Shown piece by piece: positions 25,453 through 38,600 of a stretch of 64,000 nucleotides of DNA. Within the stretch, counting starts at the first letter, position 1; the number at the start of each line of letters is the position of its first letter. The notes under the pieces are model-generated. The model had not been told where the DNA came from. It was given only the letters and a program-made list of their open reading frames with translations, and made no database searches. The DNA is from Pteria penguin. Lineage: Eukaryota; Mollusca; Bivalvia; Pterioida; Pteriidae. Both the position numbers and the translations under genes were made by a program. The stretch covers positions 18,575,341-18,639,340 of the forward strand of contig CM068583.1 of assembly GCA_035048485.1 (NCBI GenBank), written 5' to 3'.

Positions 25453-28400
25453 ATATTTGGTCTATTTAACTGCCAATTACATCTTAGATGCCATATAATG
25501 CCGTCAGGGCAAGACTCTAAGAAAGTCTATAGTGGCATACCTTTATACAGAGTAGAGTCAGACAGATGCGTAATCTTGGTCATGTTATGGCATTATAATA
25601 ACATTTTGTTACAATTTTATTGGTATCAATAGTATTGCACTTAGTACTTGTCAACCATCCCTGTTCAAATGTTATGATCTAGCCATGTATGAATTCTTAG
25701 AATGTTGGGGTAAAAACATTTCATTAAATGTCAGGTATTTGATTTCAGAAAAAATTATTCTTACATGTATTTGCGCCATGACTTTATAATCTAGACTACT
25801 AAAATAACCAATACATCCCCAACCAGTATAGTAAATACAATGTGGGTAGTAAAGATGGAACTTTTCACATGCACCCTGCTATCTTGTGTAGAAGTAAAAT
25901 ATAGCAACAAATCAAACATTCACTGAAGGGAAGTGTATGAATACATGTGTAACCTAATCCCATGTATGCCTTAGCATTATGTTGATTTCATTATCATAAA
26001 ATAATTTTATTGGAGTTACCTCCCTTGTGACAAGTTGTCCGCCATCTTTGAGGTATATAAGGAATTGGTTTTTTAATTCATGAAGTATTTGAGGAATATT
26101 TATTGCTAAATCAACAAATTGTGTATGTAATTTCTCCAAATTAGGGCATGTCCTGTGTTTTTGCTATGCTTATGCAAATTTTGAGGTATAGACAAAGTAA
26201 AAAAGTTTCTAAAGAAGTGTAAATGTTGACAACTTTCTGAATAAAATTAATTAAACTTAGTATGATTATGGGGCAAAAAATCATGCTTGACCACAAATAT
26301 GGCCGACAACAGGAGGTAACTCCAACTGAATTACTGCTAATGAAACCTATCTAGGAAGAAAAAGGTGTCACTGCGATTATATTTTTAGGGTAATGACTGT
26401 TTCATAGAGAAAGCCTTACAAATCAGATTTACTGCCTTATAGATATTATTGAGTATAACAGTTATGTCATTGCATTATGCTTGCTGATTTTTGTTATGTG
26501 CTGATAAGAGTTTTGTACCAACTAATGCCACTGTTTCATACTGATGTACATGTTATGTTACTTGGTGTTTTACTTGGTATGTTATGGCTGATTAATTACA
26601 TGTACTTGCTGATCTGTGTAGCTGGGCATGAAAAAGGAAGAATGATACTTGTATCAAGTATTTATATATAAGTTGTTTCTCTATTTATATGTGTCTAGGT
26701 AGTCACATATCATGTGTCTTAAGGTAGGGCATCCTTCTGGACATAAGAACAGATTATGTGTAGTAATTAAATGCTTGGCTTGCAGCACAGAAGATCTTGG
26801 GTTTGATTCCCAGGATGTTATACTTATTAATGAGGCTGGTTTCCTCCTCAGTCATGATCTGATATGATTAATATCATTAAACATTTTTTAAAAGCAAAGT
26901 AACCAATACACCTATAGGTCTTTCGTGAACGTCGACATGTATTTTTCTTGCTTTTTTTAGGACATTCTATGTTAAAAAAAAATGCTTGAATGCCCTTTTC
27001 CAAGATAAGAACAAATCATTACAAAATTGTTCGGTGATCGACATATTTCCATACAACTAGCAAGGAATCACATAATAAATTTGTAAAATGAATTCACGAT
27101 AAGATTTTGTACCAGAGAGTTCAGAGGGTTGTGCCACCTTAAGAAGCATGACTTCACAATTTATATTTTCATTATACTGTTAATTTTCTCTATGCTGTTT
27201 CATGTTAATTGATTTGGGGAGTTTTTTTGTCGTTGTTGTTCTTTTAGAGAAAACTTATATATACGTTATCAAGTTAGTCAAGTTTTAGATCTGAATTTGA
27301 GTAGATATGATGAAGTGGCATCATAGATATGTTAATTTCTTACAAGATATGTATCACTTATAGTTTATAAATATATCGGAAAAGATGTAAAAGAAGTGTA
27401 CATTTTAAAACTTCAGTGTCGAAATTGTATGAAAATATTGGAGTGTAATTACAACAATTATGTGCCAAATGATACAAAATTTCAGAGTGTATGTTTTATA
27501 AAATTACAGCATGTCATTTTGTATGAACATTGATTTGGGAGTGTAATTTTAAGTTATTTATTGATAAAAGATGACATTTTATACATTAAGTGTCGACATG
27601 ATTTGAAATCTTGATATCTACTACATGTACAAAGAATTGGTACATGAGTAAATGTTACAAAATTAATCGTATCAAGTGGAGTTTCAGTCTCGGTAGAGTA
27701 GTCTCAATTTTAGTAAAGTATTTACTTAGATAAGAATTAAGTAGCATTCATTGTAAACTTATATTTTATTGACATATTAAGGGACCATAATGAAAAGATA
27801 ACATTAGACTTTTGTAGCACTGTAGTGTCTTACTAAAAAAATGTTAATTGTTTAATAACGAGTTTAATTGCACAAGGGACCAATCTTGTGAAGTAATTTT
27901 AAAAGATGTACCACCCTTCTCTTTCTCTACCTCTTTTTTTTTCTTCACCTTTTACCAGTGTTATCTTCTTAGTTGCCAGTAATATTTAGCATTTATTATC
28001 CTAATCTGTAGTCCTCAACTGATCATAGCACACCTTCATACACCTGCATATATAAAGTGCAATATACCACAGTGACCCATACCTTACCATGTGCATAATC
28101 TGCCTTGCCAAATATCTGGATAATTTTAACACCCGAGTAACCATTTATCGTAAGTGATCATTTTAAGAATTGTTTTGTGAATGTTTATGTTACATAAGTA
28201 TTTTTAGAAAATGTTTTTAAAATTTGTTTTCGGTGTCTTATCATTCTAGTTGAATGTGATATTTCATATTTTATACATTTTGTGGGTTATTGCATCGTTG
28301 ATTTTATTGGCGTCTCATTTCGTCTAGAATTTTAGACTACAATGTAAGGTATATCGTATACACGTATGTGAAATATTTGCTTAATAAAGGTGCCTAATTA
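25453..28400 (+). other. NT5C2: Probable NT5C2 3' UTR and downstream flank
   Basis: AT-rich sequence without supported exons. AATAAA hexamers occur near 26241, 27076 and at 28383-28388, so one or more poly(A) sites may be used. A tRNA-like SINE remnant with B-box-like ggtttgattcc lies near 26805. The true 3' end cannot be fixed from sequence alone. Confidence 0.45.
28383..28388 (+). terminator. Candidate poly(A) signal AATAAA for NT5C2
   Basis: Canonical hexamer in ttaataaagg, about 2.9 kb past the stop codon, followed by AT-rich sequence. Earlier hexamers in the same 3' UTR are alternatives. Confidence 0.3.
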
Positions 28401-28975
28401 ATAAGACTTTTGAGTTATGTGTAAAAGAGAAAAATAATTATAATGTAATTTTATTGCAAACCTTGTTTAAAACTCAAGATGCTACTTTTATATCTTCAGT
28501 AAATATTTGCTCGTAGGCGTTGTCTTAAGGTATTGTCTATTGACAAATATTTCACCCAACAAACTCCGATGTGTGTTCGATTCCCAGATGATGCCACTAT
28601 ACTCAAAAAGTTTCTCACCTCCTCCTTAATTGATAGGTTATGACAAACAAAAAAATGTGATGTAAAACACCAAACATACAAACAACCCAACAAATTCAGA
28701 TTCTGTTGTGTATGTGAGTGTTTTTTTTCTCTCATGAGATTATCATTTAATGTTTTTTTTTAAATAATTTATCCTGTACAAAAATAATTTCATATACCTG
28801 TATGTATGTTGGAGACATGTGTTTAACGCTGACCTCTGGTAGGTGCATTGGTAATGCCTGAAGCTAACATCTAGGGGTGGGGGTTGGGATCCACGTTTTA
28901 CAGAGATGAGAAGTTACAGTGAGTTCCCACACTCGGTTTCTGCACGATGACCGAGATAAAACCAAAATCGTCTCA

Positions 28976-29064
28976 TTTCTCCTTGATCATCCTCGGTTCC
29001 CCATGGTATTTGCGCTACCGCTGAATATTCATATCATGGGGAACCGAGGATGCTCGAGGAGAAA
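28976..29064. repeat. Hairpin, 30-bp arms and 29-nt loop
   Basis: Left arm 28976-29005 and right arm 29035-29064 pair with two mismatches; core cctcggttccccatg / catggggaaccgagg. It lies between the convergent NT5C2 and ARHGAP19 genes. Confidence 0.9.
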
Positions 29065-29468
29065 GCAGTTCAATAACTCTATGCAATATAAGAAGGGTAC
29101 GAAAATGGCCCATGTAGTAATCATTATAGTTTTGACAGAGATTAATAGTTTTATAAAAACAAACAAAATAAAAGGTTGCAAGATAGATGTATCAGATTTT
29201 CATTTTCTTCCATATATGAACAGACCGATATATCGCAATTGCACAAGGGGATAAATAATAAGGAGAATGTGACGTTTTATTTTTTCTTTCAGAAACAGTT
29301 ATTGAATTTTATTTTACTGTTTCTGTTATTTGTATTAGATATATTTCAACCCCAATTTAATTCATTAATGGATTGGAAACGGTGAGTGTGCTTTCACGAG
29401 GGTATGCCTATTATGAACCTATACGCAAGCGAAAACAAATTGCTAACGACCATGTCCCACGGTGAGAT

Positions 29469-29471
<3 letters not shown>

Positions 29472-29552
<81 letters not shown>
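29472..29552 (+). repeat. (TA)n microsatellite
   Basis: About forty at units. Apparent Tyr-Ile reading frames across it are artefacts. Confidence 0.98.
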
Positions 29553-29558
<6 letters not shown>

Positions 29559-29676
29559 ACATACCCACACCAAGGACTTATAAACAAGATAAGTCCTTGC
29601 CCACACAGTGAGAGATGTTTTATGCCCACAGCACGTCTTGTTCTTACTATTCTTCAGATATTTATTATTATTTTTT

Positions 29677-29770
29677 GTCTCGTGACTGAAAGACGGGACA
29701 CCGACGACTCGCTGACTGGATTCGAAACCGCGACTTCTCGCTTCTCGGCCACGAGTTAAACTCCACAGAC
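29677..29770 (-). mobile_element. tRNA-derived SINE head fragment
   Basis: On the minus strand: ctcgtggccgagaagcgag, then B box gcggtttcgaatccag, then gtcccgtctttcagtcacg, the same order as in intact copies. Truncated after the head. Confidence 0.55.
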
Positions 29771-30855
29771 CTTGTGAACAACGGTGGTCAAACGGGTAAC
29801 TGTGATACGTTGAACTCGACCGAGGGTTCTACCTCCAAGTGTTCTTAAACCTAGTAAGATTGTCAATGTCCCAGTCAAAGTTTATCCCAGGTCTTTCGGT
29901 TTCCACCGCCATCGCGGGACTTTTGGTCGAAGTAATCTAAATTGAAACTTAGAGGTTGGATTATAGGGATCGAGTGCCTCCTCATTAGAATATACATTTG
30001 CATATACATGTATTTTTCCTTTTTTTCAACAAACGAGAAAAACAAGGAAACAGATAACTTTATTGGAGTATTTCTTTTTTTTTCTCCTAATCCTGTATTG
30101 ACCACCGAAAAGGGAACGCTTGTACGGGAGAAGGGGCAAATTTTGTGCCCACAGTTATGTGCTTGACATGCGATTTGTTACTTTGGGTACGAGATTTTAA
30201 ACCCCCCCCCCCCCACCTCAATCTCGCAATATAACTGAATAAACGACTGGAAATGACGTAAATCATATGGAACGCCACACCTGTCTTATATGAGCTCTTT
30301 TTCGCATCATGTTGTTTCATAATAAGATGCTTTGGTTGCATAATTATATGCTGTAGTTTGATTATTATATGCTATGGTTTCATTGTTATATCGGTAAAAG
30401 GTCCATATAAGACCGCTATGACGCTCCATAAAACCATAACAAACCAAAAGAAAAAATATGAATGTATAAGTTTCTGTTATTTCTGCAGTTTGTGACAAAA
30501 TACCATGCTTTAATAATATTTATCTGATCTAAATACACCATGTATATCAATCAGTTTGAAAGGAATTCTTTGCTTGTGCCCTCAAGGACAATATACATAT
30601 ATGTATTTTTCTTTCGCATTACTAGTGCCTTTCGGCCAACTTTCAATCAAATCTGGATTTTAATCCATGACTGAATTAAGGCTACAGGCAATGACGATAA
30701 AAATGCACTTGTTTAATTTCACCTTAAATAGTTTACTTTTTAATTGAAATCTGTGTGGTGGTTTGGGTTAAGCAGTCTGTCCCCTAGTACCGGAAAGCAA
30801 CAAAGTCGTGCATCAGCGTAATAAAATTTATCCTTAGACAGCCAGTATTTCAAAT

Positions 30856-31023
30856 CTGTCCGGCGGCAGAGTAGTCAAACAGTCTTGGTCAACTTTTGGT
30901 GAGACAGAATAAAGTTTTAAAGTAAAACGTTGTCTAAAAGATACAGACTGTCGAAAGGCAAAGATAGGCCCAAATATCAACCAAAGTTGACAAAGGCTAT
31001 TTGACTACTCTGCCACCGGACAG
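30856..31023. repeat. Foldback (MITE-like) element, ~45-bp inverted ends
   Basis: Left arm 30856-30900 (ctgtccggcggcagagtagt...) and right arm 30980-31023 (...actactctgccaccggacag) are imperfect inverted copies around an ~80-bp centre. Confidence 0.85.
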
Positions 31024-31271
31024 ATACGATAATATATATGCACAATATATATTTTCTGGAAGCATCACCCATGGCAAAAAGCGGATAAATTCTACAGATA
31101 ATTGGGAGACGATTCTCAAGGTCACTTCTGACTGACAAGAAACTTATTAGGCCCAGATCGTTTGATCATGAGACTAAATACTTAGCGAGTATCTATTTCA
31201 TATATTTTATATTTCGATTTTCTTCGGGTATCTGTTTGCTGCTTATCGCCATATCAATGGTACATCTGTAT

Positions 31272-31656
31272 GGTGGAGGTCAGTAATTAGAGACGACGGT
31301 CAGTATCTAGTGGCGGATGTCAGTAAATAGTGTCGGAGGTCAGTATCTAGTGGTGAAGGTCAGTAACTAGTGGCGGCTGTCAGTATCTAGAGGTGGAGGT
31401 CAGTAACTAGCGTCAGAGGTCAGTATCTAGTGGCGGCAGATTAGTATCTAGTGGTGAATGTCAGTAACTGATGGTGAAGGTCAGTATCTAGTGGTGGAGG
31501 TTAGTATCTAGTGGCAAAGGTCAGTATATAGTGGCAAAGGTCAGTATCTAGTGGTGGACGTCAGTAACTAGTGGTGGAGGTCAGTATCTAGTGTGGAAGT
31601 CAGTATCTCGTGGCAAAGGTCAGTATCGTATTGCGGTCAGAGTCTAGTGGTGGGGA
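31272..31656 (+). repeat. 20-bp minisatellite, about 19 units
   Basis: Unit close to ggtcagtatctagtggtgga with variants (ataactag, gcggatgt). It lies between the convergent genes. Confidence 0.95.
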
Positions 31657-31699
31657 AAACTAGGTAAAACCCATTAATCCTCGTTGAGTACAATGGGGT

Positions 31700-32562
31700 A
31701 CTTACATTATTGTTCCGAGGGTTCCAACACAAAAAATTGAAGTCCTTCAGAGATTGAGAAAACATCGTTATAAATCTTCATTAGTTTAATGTATGCAGTC
31801 ATACATATATCATATGTTTACATCTTTTAGTAGTACAATTATTAGATCAAAAGTAATCTGATATATTTATGTACACCCACTGAAAACAACACTCTATATT
31901 ATCTCAAACTATATGGACACGAACTGCATTCTGGACTCAAAGCACTAATAATACTGTCCAAACTGATAATGTGCATCTATCTACAAATCATTTCATAAAA
32001 CACTTTCACTTTCACTTTCAAGACAATAAATTGTCAACACCTACATATCACATGTACCTGTAGACCCTAAAAACCCTTTTTTGTTTGAAATCATGAACAC
32101 CCCCTTTTTGCTTGAATAGATGTTCATCCACTCAAAAAAAAAAAAAAAAAAAAAGGGGTGGGTAGATTTACAAGGATCTGTGACAGATTGCTGAACATGC
32201 TGAGCACTAAGTTAAAAATCTGTAATAGACTTCTTTTGAACGTTTTAAACGTCAAACTATCACAATGATGAGGAATCCTTAATCTTTCATTCATGGCACA
32301 AGATGAAGTTGGACATGCATGGGCATTTGTTCATAATATACATTTATACAAATGTTACATATTGCATATATACAGAGCACTTAAAAATACATGTACAATT
32401 CTGATAAAATAGACTCTTTTTTTTGCCATGTTCGCAAAACCTATCTCTTCAACATTTGTTTGAAAAAGATGTAATCCATGGACACTACTTTTAGCACTAC
32501 AAATCTCAGCTTGTGGACTAGTTCATCTGTTTGACCCCTATATAAAATCTCTTTTCAGACAT
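31700..32562 (-). other. Probable ARHGAP19 3' UTR
   Basis: AT-rich, no ORF of note, with a poly-A run at about 32133-32154 on the + strand. An ATTAAA on the minus strand at 31785-31790 is a possible poly(A) signal; no AATAAA was seen nearer. The gene is convergent with NT5C2. Confidence 0.4.
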
Positions 32563-32646
32563 TTAGAGATGGCTTGCGACAGATAACATGTTGGGAGAAT
32601 TTAAGATCATCATGGGTTTTCTTGATCCTGGGGTTTTCATCTCTTT
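32563..32646 (-). CDS. ARHGAP19: ARHGAP19 last coding exon
   Basis: Encodes KEMKTPGSRKPMMILNSPN and then MLSVASHL with stop TAA. Acceptor cattttcag... reads tttcatttcag|aaagag on the minus strand. The phase agrees with exon 9 (..APPKVQ|KEM..). Conservation is weak, so the call rests on the splice site and frame. Confidence 0.8.
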   Translation of the reverse strand, partial: KEMKTPGSRKPMMILNSPNMLSVASHL

Positions 32647-35600
32647 CTGAAATGAAAAGCAAGATACATTTAATTAATAATTCCTATGAAATTCTTGTAA
32701 AATAAAATTTACTGGTAAGTTGAATGTACTTTAGAGAATTAAGATATTTAATTGTTACAAAATTTTAGTGAAAAGAATTTTGAATAGTATCAGGAGAATT
32801 AAAGAATAAATTAAACTGAATGACAAAGTCATATACAGCATTATACAATACATACCTGTACTTTGGGTGGAGCTTTCTTCACAGAGTTTGTGATTGGCGA
32901 ATGTGTAATGGGTGATACCATGGCAATAGGTTTCCCTTGATGACCGCTAGGAGAGTATGGGTAGTGCTTGTGATCCAGTGGTGGATTTGGAAGGTAGCGG
33001 ATCTCATTTTCTGAGCATGGCATCCTATCAGGAGTTGGTCTTTTTTCTGGAATACTTCCATCACTGCTGTCACTGCTGTGACGTTTTCTGGATTTGGGAG
33101 TCATTGGTGACTTTGACAAATTCACAATATAGACAGCTGGACTTCTGACCTGCAAAATGGAGTAAAAATGTAAGTTGATTTTAAATGCAACAGTTACTTC
33201 TTTATAAGATGAAAAAATAAAAGAATATACATTGGTTTTTTCATCTTATATCAATATATATAATTGAATATCAGGTTAATTCCATCTATTTTTCTTGGTC
33301 CCTCCAACTTACAAAGAGAAAACTGTATATTCAAATTCATCATAAATTATATAGGATATGAAAATTATTCACAAGATTCATCTCTAAGACAACATTTAAT
33401 ATTCCTACCTGTGAGTCCTTGACACTTGATGAATTTTTTGGAGTGTTGCATTTGAACACATCGTCATCTATGTTGTCATTTTCATCGATATTTATGGTCT
33501 TGGTGATTCCCCAGGGTAAGTTAGCTGTACACTGACTGCTGTCATTTGAACCTCTCCTTTTATGATGGCGATGGAGACTAGAAAAATGTTTCTGAAAATG
33601 AAAAAAAAAAGAGACTTTATTATTGGGTGAAAATTTTATTGCTTAGTATTATATTATATTCAATGTTACAATTAAAAGATGCACTGTTGGGGAGGTATGC
33701 AACCGCAAGGTAACTGTAATATTTTGGCACACACATTTCTATTATCAAGCAACTGACTTTTAATGATCAGGATTAAATAACAAATATAGGTAGAATAAGC
33801 ACAAACCTTTATTTGCTCTCCTAGTGTACGGCTTCTTGAATGCTTGCCATTTGATGAACCACTCGCACGATTGAACTGCTTCAAGAGTTTCTTTTTCTTC
33901 GCAGACTCGGGCATCATCTGGACATGCGCATACAATTTAGCAAGTGCTACCTGTGTCTCATTAGATGTCTCCACCTCATTAGACTGTTTCCTCTCAGCGA
34001 AGCTGATTACGGTGTTCACTGCCTGAGAACTACCATACTTCTGTAAAATCAAAAATAAAGTATCTTTCATGTCGGTCATTTTAAAACAAAACATAGAAGT
34101 TTTCAGGCAATATCTTAGTAGAGTCTTGAGGTATTCAATCATACTGCTAATCATAAAATTTTAGAATTTGAGAGTTGTGTACATCATTATACCATGTAAT
34201 GGTTATTTACTTTTTCCATCGTTAAACTAAAATGTGGTCTTCCAACGAATGTAGGTGTCAATAACAACCACAAAGTGAAGTCGTATGCATCATCAGTAAC
34301 TATCATAGAACAGGTAATCACAATGGGCAAAGTGACGCTATATATACTCAGTAGGCTACACAAAAATGTTTTTTATACATTTAATGCCAATTCACTCACC
34401 TTAGCACTGAATAAATCTGACTTTACACCACTGTCTGCTGGTGAAACTGGTCTGGGACACTTGTTAGGTGTTTCCATCTCCCTCCAATAATTAGCGATGT
34501 CTGCTGCAAGCTCCTTGGGAACCTGGAGTAATGAATTCATAGAAAATAGGATGCAACTCAAATAACAGTTAACATTATTCAAGAAAGAAAAAAAGAGATG
34601 CAGTAAGTTTAGAAAACTCATCATCAGTCATGATTCAAAATGCCAGTATGTGATGCAGATCTCTAGAAGATAAATCTTTCTTTGGCTGCAACTTTTACTA
34701 ATATTAAGAGAGATACATGTACATCAAATTATTCGAAGTGTAGGTACAATGATATAATACATAATTGAAGAGGAAACTTTTTACCACGAATCACTAGATT
34801 ATAACACTGGTAAAACCATTATTTTAACTAAACTGTAGAGTCCAAGAATTGCATTTGCCATAAATAAAACAGGAACAGACAGAAAAAGTAAAGTCTCTTA
34901 AGTGTCACTAATCTTGGATGGGAAGATTTTAATTTATGTACCTTGAAAATTTGTGATCCGTTCTCGATCATGAAGGAAACAGCCTTCGTGATTGATGGGG
35001 ATATGGCTTTAAGGTCTTCCGCTGGTAGCTTTCTAGGACAGAGTAAATGTGGAGCAAACATGGTGCCGAGTGCTGTGGATGTCATCATATTCTCCGAAAT
35101 ATTGGCAACTCGATGTAACAGGTCAATCAGGCATTCCAGTAGAAGTGCATTGGTGCGTGGTAGTAGCAGGAACAGTAGCTGTTGGGTCCTCAACTGCTTT
35201 GCCTTTGCTCTCAATCTCTCTTTCTCGAGAACAGATCCTGATGCCATTTCTATAATAAAAGATGATACAAAATATGATAAAATGTTTTGTGATATGACCA
35301 AAATAAAAAGTTTAAATGCTGAAAAGATTGTGAATTCAAGCTACACTTTGATCTGAAAGATCTTTTTATTTTTAATTTGTAAATCTGCACTCAAAAGGTA
35401 TCAGTAAATACTTTTATCATATAAAAATACAGCATCAGGTTCACAAATGTACTTGTACTACATGTATCAAAATGCTCTAATCTGAATACTGTCCCCCCCC
35501 CCCCCTCTTTTCAGGTAAGAACTCCTATGAAGAATATTCTATATATATTTACCAGCAATCTGTAAATGTGCATGGTAGTGTCTCTCTGTCAGAAGGGGCT

Positions 35601-38600
35601 CAGGTAACTCTCCCAAGTAATTTTTCAGCACTGTGGCACAGTCATGGGCAGTAAAAGTATCAGAGTCTAAGCACAAATCAACACCTTCATTTAGCCACTC
35701 CTTCAATAAACGTTGACGGGCAAAGTTTCCTGTTTTTCTAAACAATCCTTCTGTTTTCAAATCTGAAAAAAGAGAAAAAATTAATATGCAGCTTCTAAAA
35801 ACATATGCAGCAGTATCATTATTCGAATTTCGAACTTTCATCTAACTTAACCAATAAAGACTGAATGAATAATAATATTTCTGAAAAATAAGTAAGTGAA
35901 ATATCCAGTCAAATTTGGTATACATGTACATGCATTTTCTTTGTCCTAATAAAAGAAAATTTCAGAATACTGTCAAATTTTCACAAGCCTTGTAATAAGA
36001 AAGGATGGTAATTTTGTTGAGGTAGATTATAGTCATTTTGAAAACTGATTCTTACTCTCTGTTCTTCCTAGAAATTCAATCAGCTGGTAAATTCTAGCCA
36101 CATTTTCATCTGTAAGTGCTGCCCCAAATAAAACATTCATAGAACTACTGCTGCTATGTTTGGCTGCAAGAAGAAAGAAAAAAACCCTTATACATGTATA
36201 TATGCTGTATAATGACAATGAATTTGTTATACAGATCTGGACAAGACCAATGATCTATAATGACCCTAAAAGAGTATAAAAATTTAAAGTCCTGCTATAT
36301 ACAATAAAGTATATAATACATGATGGACTTTGCATTTTGAACTGAAAATTCGATAGCTTATTGAAAATGAAGGTTTGATTGGTTCATCAAAATGATCTGT
36401 TGGACACACAGACAGAAGAAAACATCAGCATATGATTTTCCCCGATTACACTTTGCAAATGAAGACAGTTATATTACAATACCTAATTGTATATTCTGAA
36501 CTTTTATCTTAAAGTTCTTTTTTTAATAGATACAAATTGGAAAGAAAACACACCTTTTTTCTTTGAGAAAGGGGTTGAACTTTTTCTCTTGTGTGGTACG
36601 GGGACTTCAGGCTGCTGTTCCTCTATAATTTCTTCAAGTTTAGAGCCGTCTAAATCCAATAGGAATGACAAATGCATCTTGACCAATGTATTGAATCGTT
36701 CTGGCATACAGTTGCGCAGCCTGTTGACCTGTCGGTCAGCATCCGTCTGCCGACGGCGTATGGAGGGTGTGGACATCTCATACGCTGAAAAACAAAAACA
36801 CACATGATAAATTCCATACCAAGAAGATACCCTATGAAAACATAGTGACCAATGAAATATTTCATTGTGTTGTGTTAAACTCTGTAACTTGTAAGTTTCT
36901 TACATACGATACAATAAAAATCCCCAGATGTCACAATCTGAAAATACACTGACCATTAACAGATTAAAATTGTGTGCGAAATGATCGGTTTCAAATCCCC
37001 GGAACTACTTTGTTAAATTTGATGGCACATTTGCATGGTCTGACACCTCGACTGAAACTGTGGTTGTCCAATAATGTCTAGTCAAACAAACCGACTCAAA
37101 TAGGTTGTTGATCGTCCTATAAGACGTGCAAATAAAAATTTCTATGAACGTTCGAATCGGCAAACATTCGATATTCCAACTCGAAAAGGGTAAAGTGCAA
37201 TCGGTCAACGCGTTGCGTAAGCATGTACAACAATAGCCCCAACCTCCCAGACAAAGCTTTAATGACCATACCTGCAAGGTACAAAGGAAGTGAGCCAAGA
37301 CAAATGGATATGTCATAGGTTACAACGTCAAAATAGATGTGGGTCATCAATATTCCATTGTCATCCTCAAACAATGTTATGTTTATCTAGTCAACAATTT
37401 ATGTTTGTTTATTCTAAGACAAAAATATCAAAAGATCGTTTTGTCGGACATTCACTATTAATTAATAGGTTCAAACGTTCTATTGTGTATAACACTGTCT
37501 ATTCATTTATTTTATTCATTTTTTTTTTCATTAAACCTTGAAAAGAAGAAATCTGTATATTTCTAAACTGAAATTTGAAACCCATTCGTAATCATAAAAT
37601 GTTAGAAACATTTATTCATTCATAAATAAATAAATAAACTTTGTGCCCCACGCGTTATTTGCTGATCCGAGCTCTCTTTCGGACTTTCCTTACGATGTGC
37701 TCCCCCGTTACAGACGATGTCCGTGTCATATTTTGATTATCTCCTCGGAGTTAATAAATCATCTCTCCGCGTAAAGATTAACACGCACTCGTTTGTCCAA
37801 AACTGAAATGTTTGTCTCGCTGCCATTTTGGTCCCAGTCGTATCTTTCATCATTACTGTGTGATATAAGGGTCGCTGTAATTACCATGTCATTACTGATT
37901 AGGTGATATTAAACTCCATGGCTGTGTATTTCGTAGATAACATCTCAATGACTTACAACAACAGCTGGAGAATGTCAGAGATTGGACCCGTAGCGCACTG
38001 ATGCCCCAGCGCGAAATTTTATAGGTCGAAACTTTGACTGTGCAGTTTCTTAACTTCACGGACACTAAATATTATTATAGTTAAGGTATTTGCAAAGCAT
38101 TAATCAGGCCCGTAAATACCCGGGGCCAGGGCGCTCCTCCAAGCCCTTTTTTTGTGGATCATGGATCAATTTTTATGATGTTATGAAACGAAACTATATT
38201 CAAAGCGCCCCCCCTCCCCCCGAAATGCCTCCAACTGCCCTGTTCATTAATATGGAACTTACATGAAAATCAAACTGCAAAATTAAACCACAAAAGGGAA
38301 CTAGTGCAAACATTGGTAATACAAGAAAGTCCCGGTGCATTTCGAGTCAAATAAGCTTTAATGTATGTATATATTTTAAAATTACATTTATTGCGTGTTG
38401 AACATCGGATAATCAAATTGTACGAGTCAAAACAAGCACAATTAACAGTATAAGAACAGCGAAGATCAAACAAAAGAAACCATATAATATAATTTCTAGG
38501 TAATATCATGGCCAGAGGAACAATGTAAATTTAATCTACCAATGCGTGTAAAATACATCGGGTAGGAATACGAACATTGTCACTGGTCATTCAAAGGCAA

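Noticed and set aside
29386..29629. Poly Tyr-Ile open frames on both strands
   Set aside because: They are translations of the (TA)n microsatellite.
34943..35356. 137-codon + strand frame
   Set aside because: It is the antisense of ARHGAP19 exon 5, whose minus-strand RhoGAP motifs are clear.
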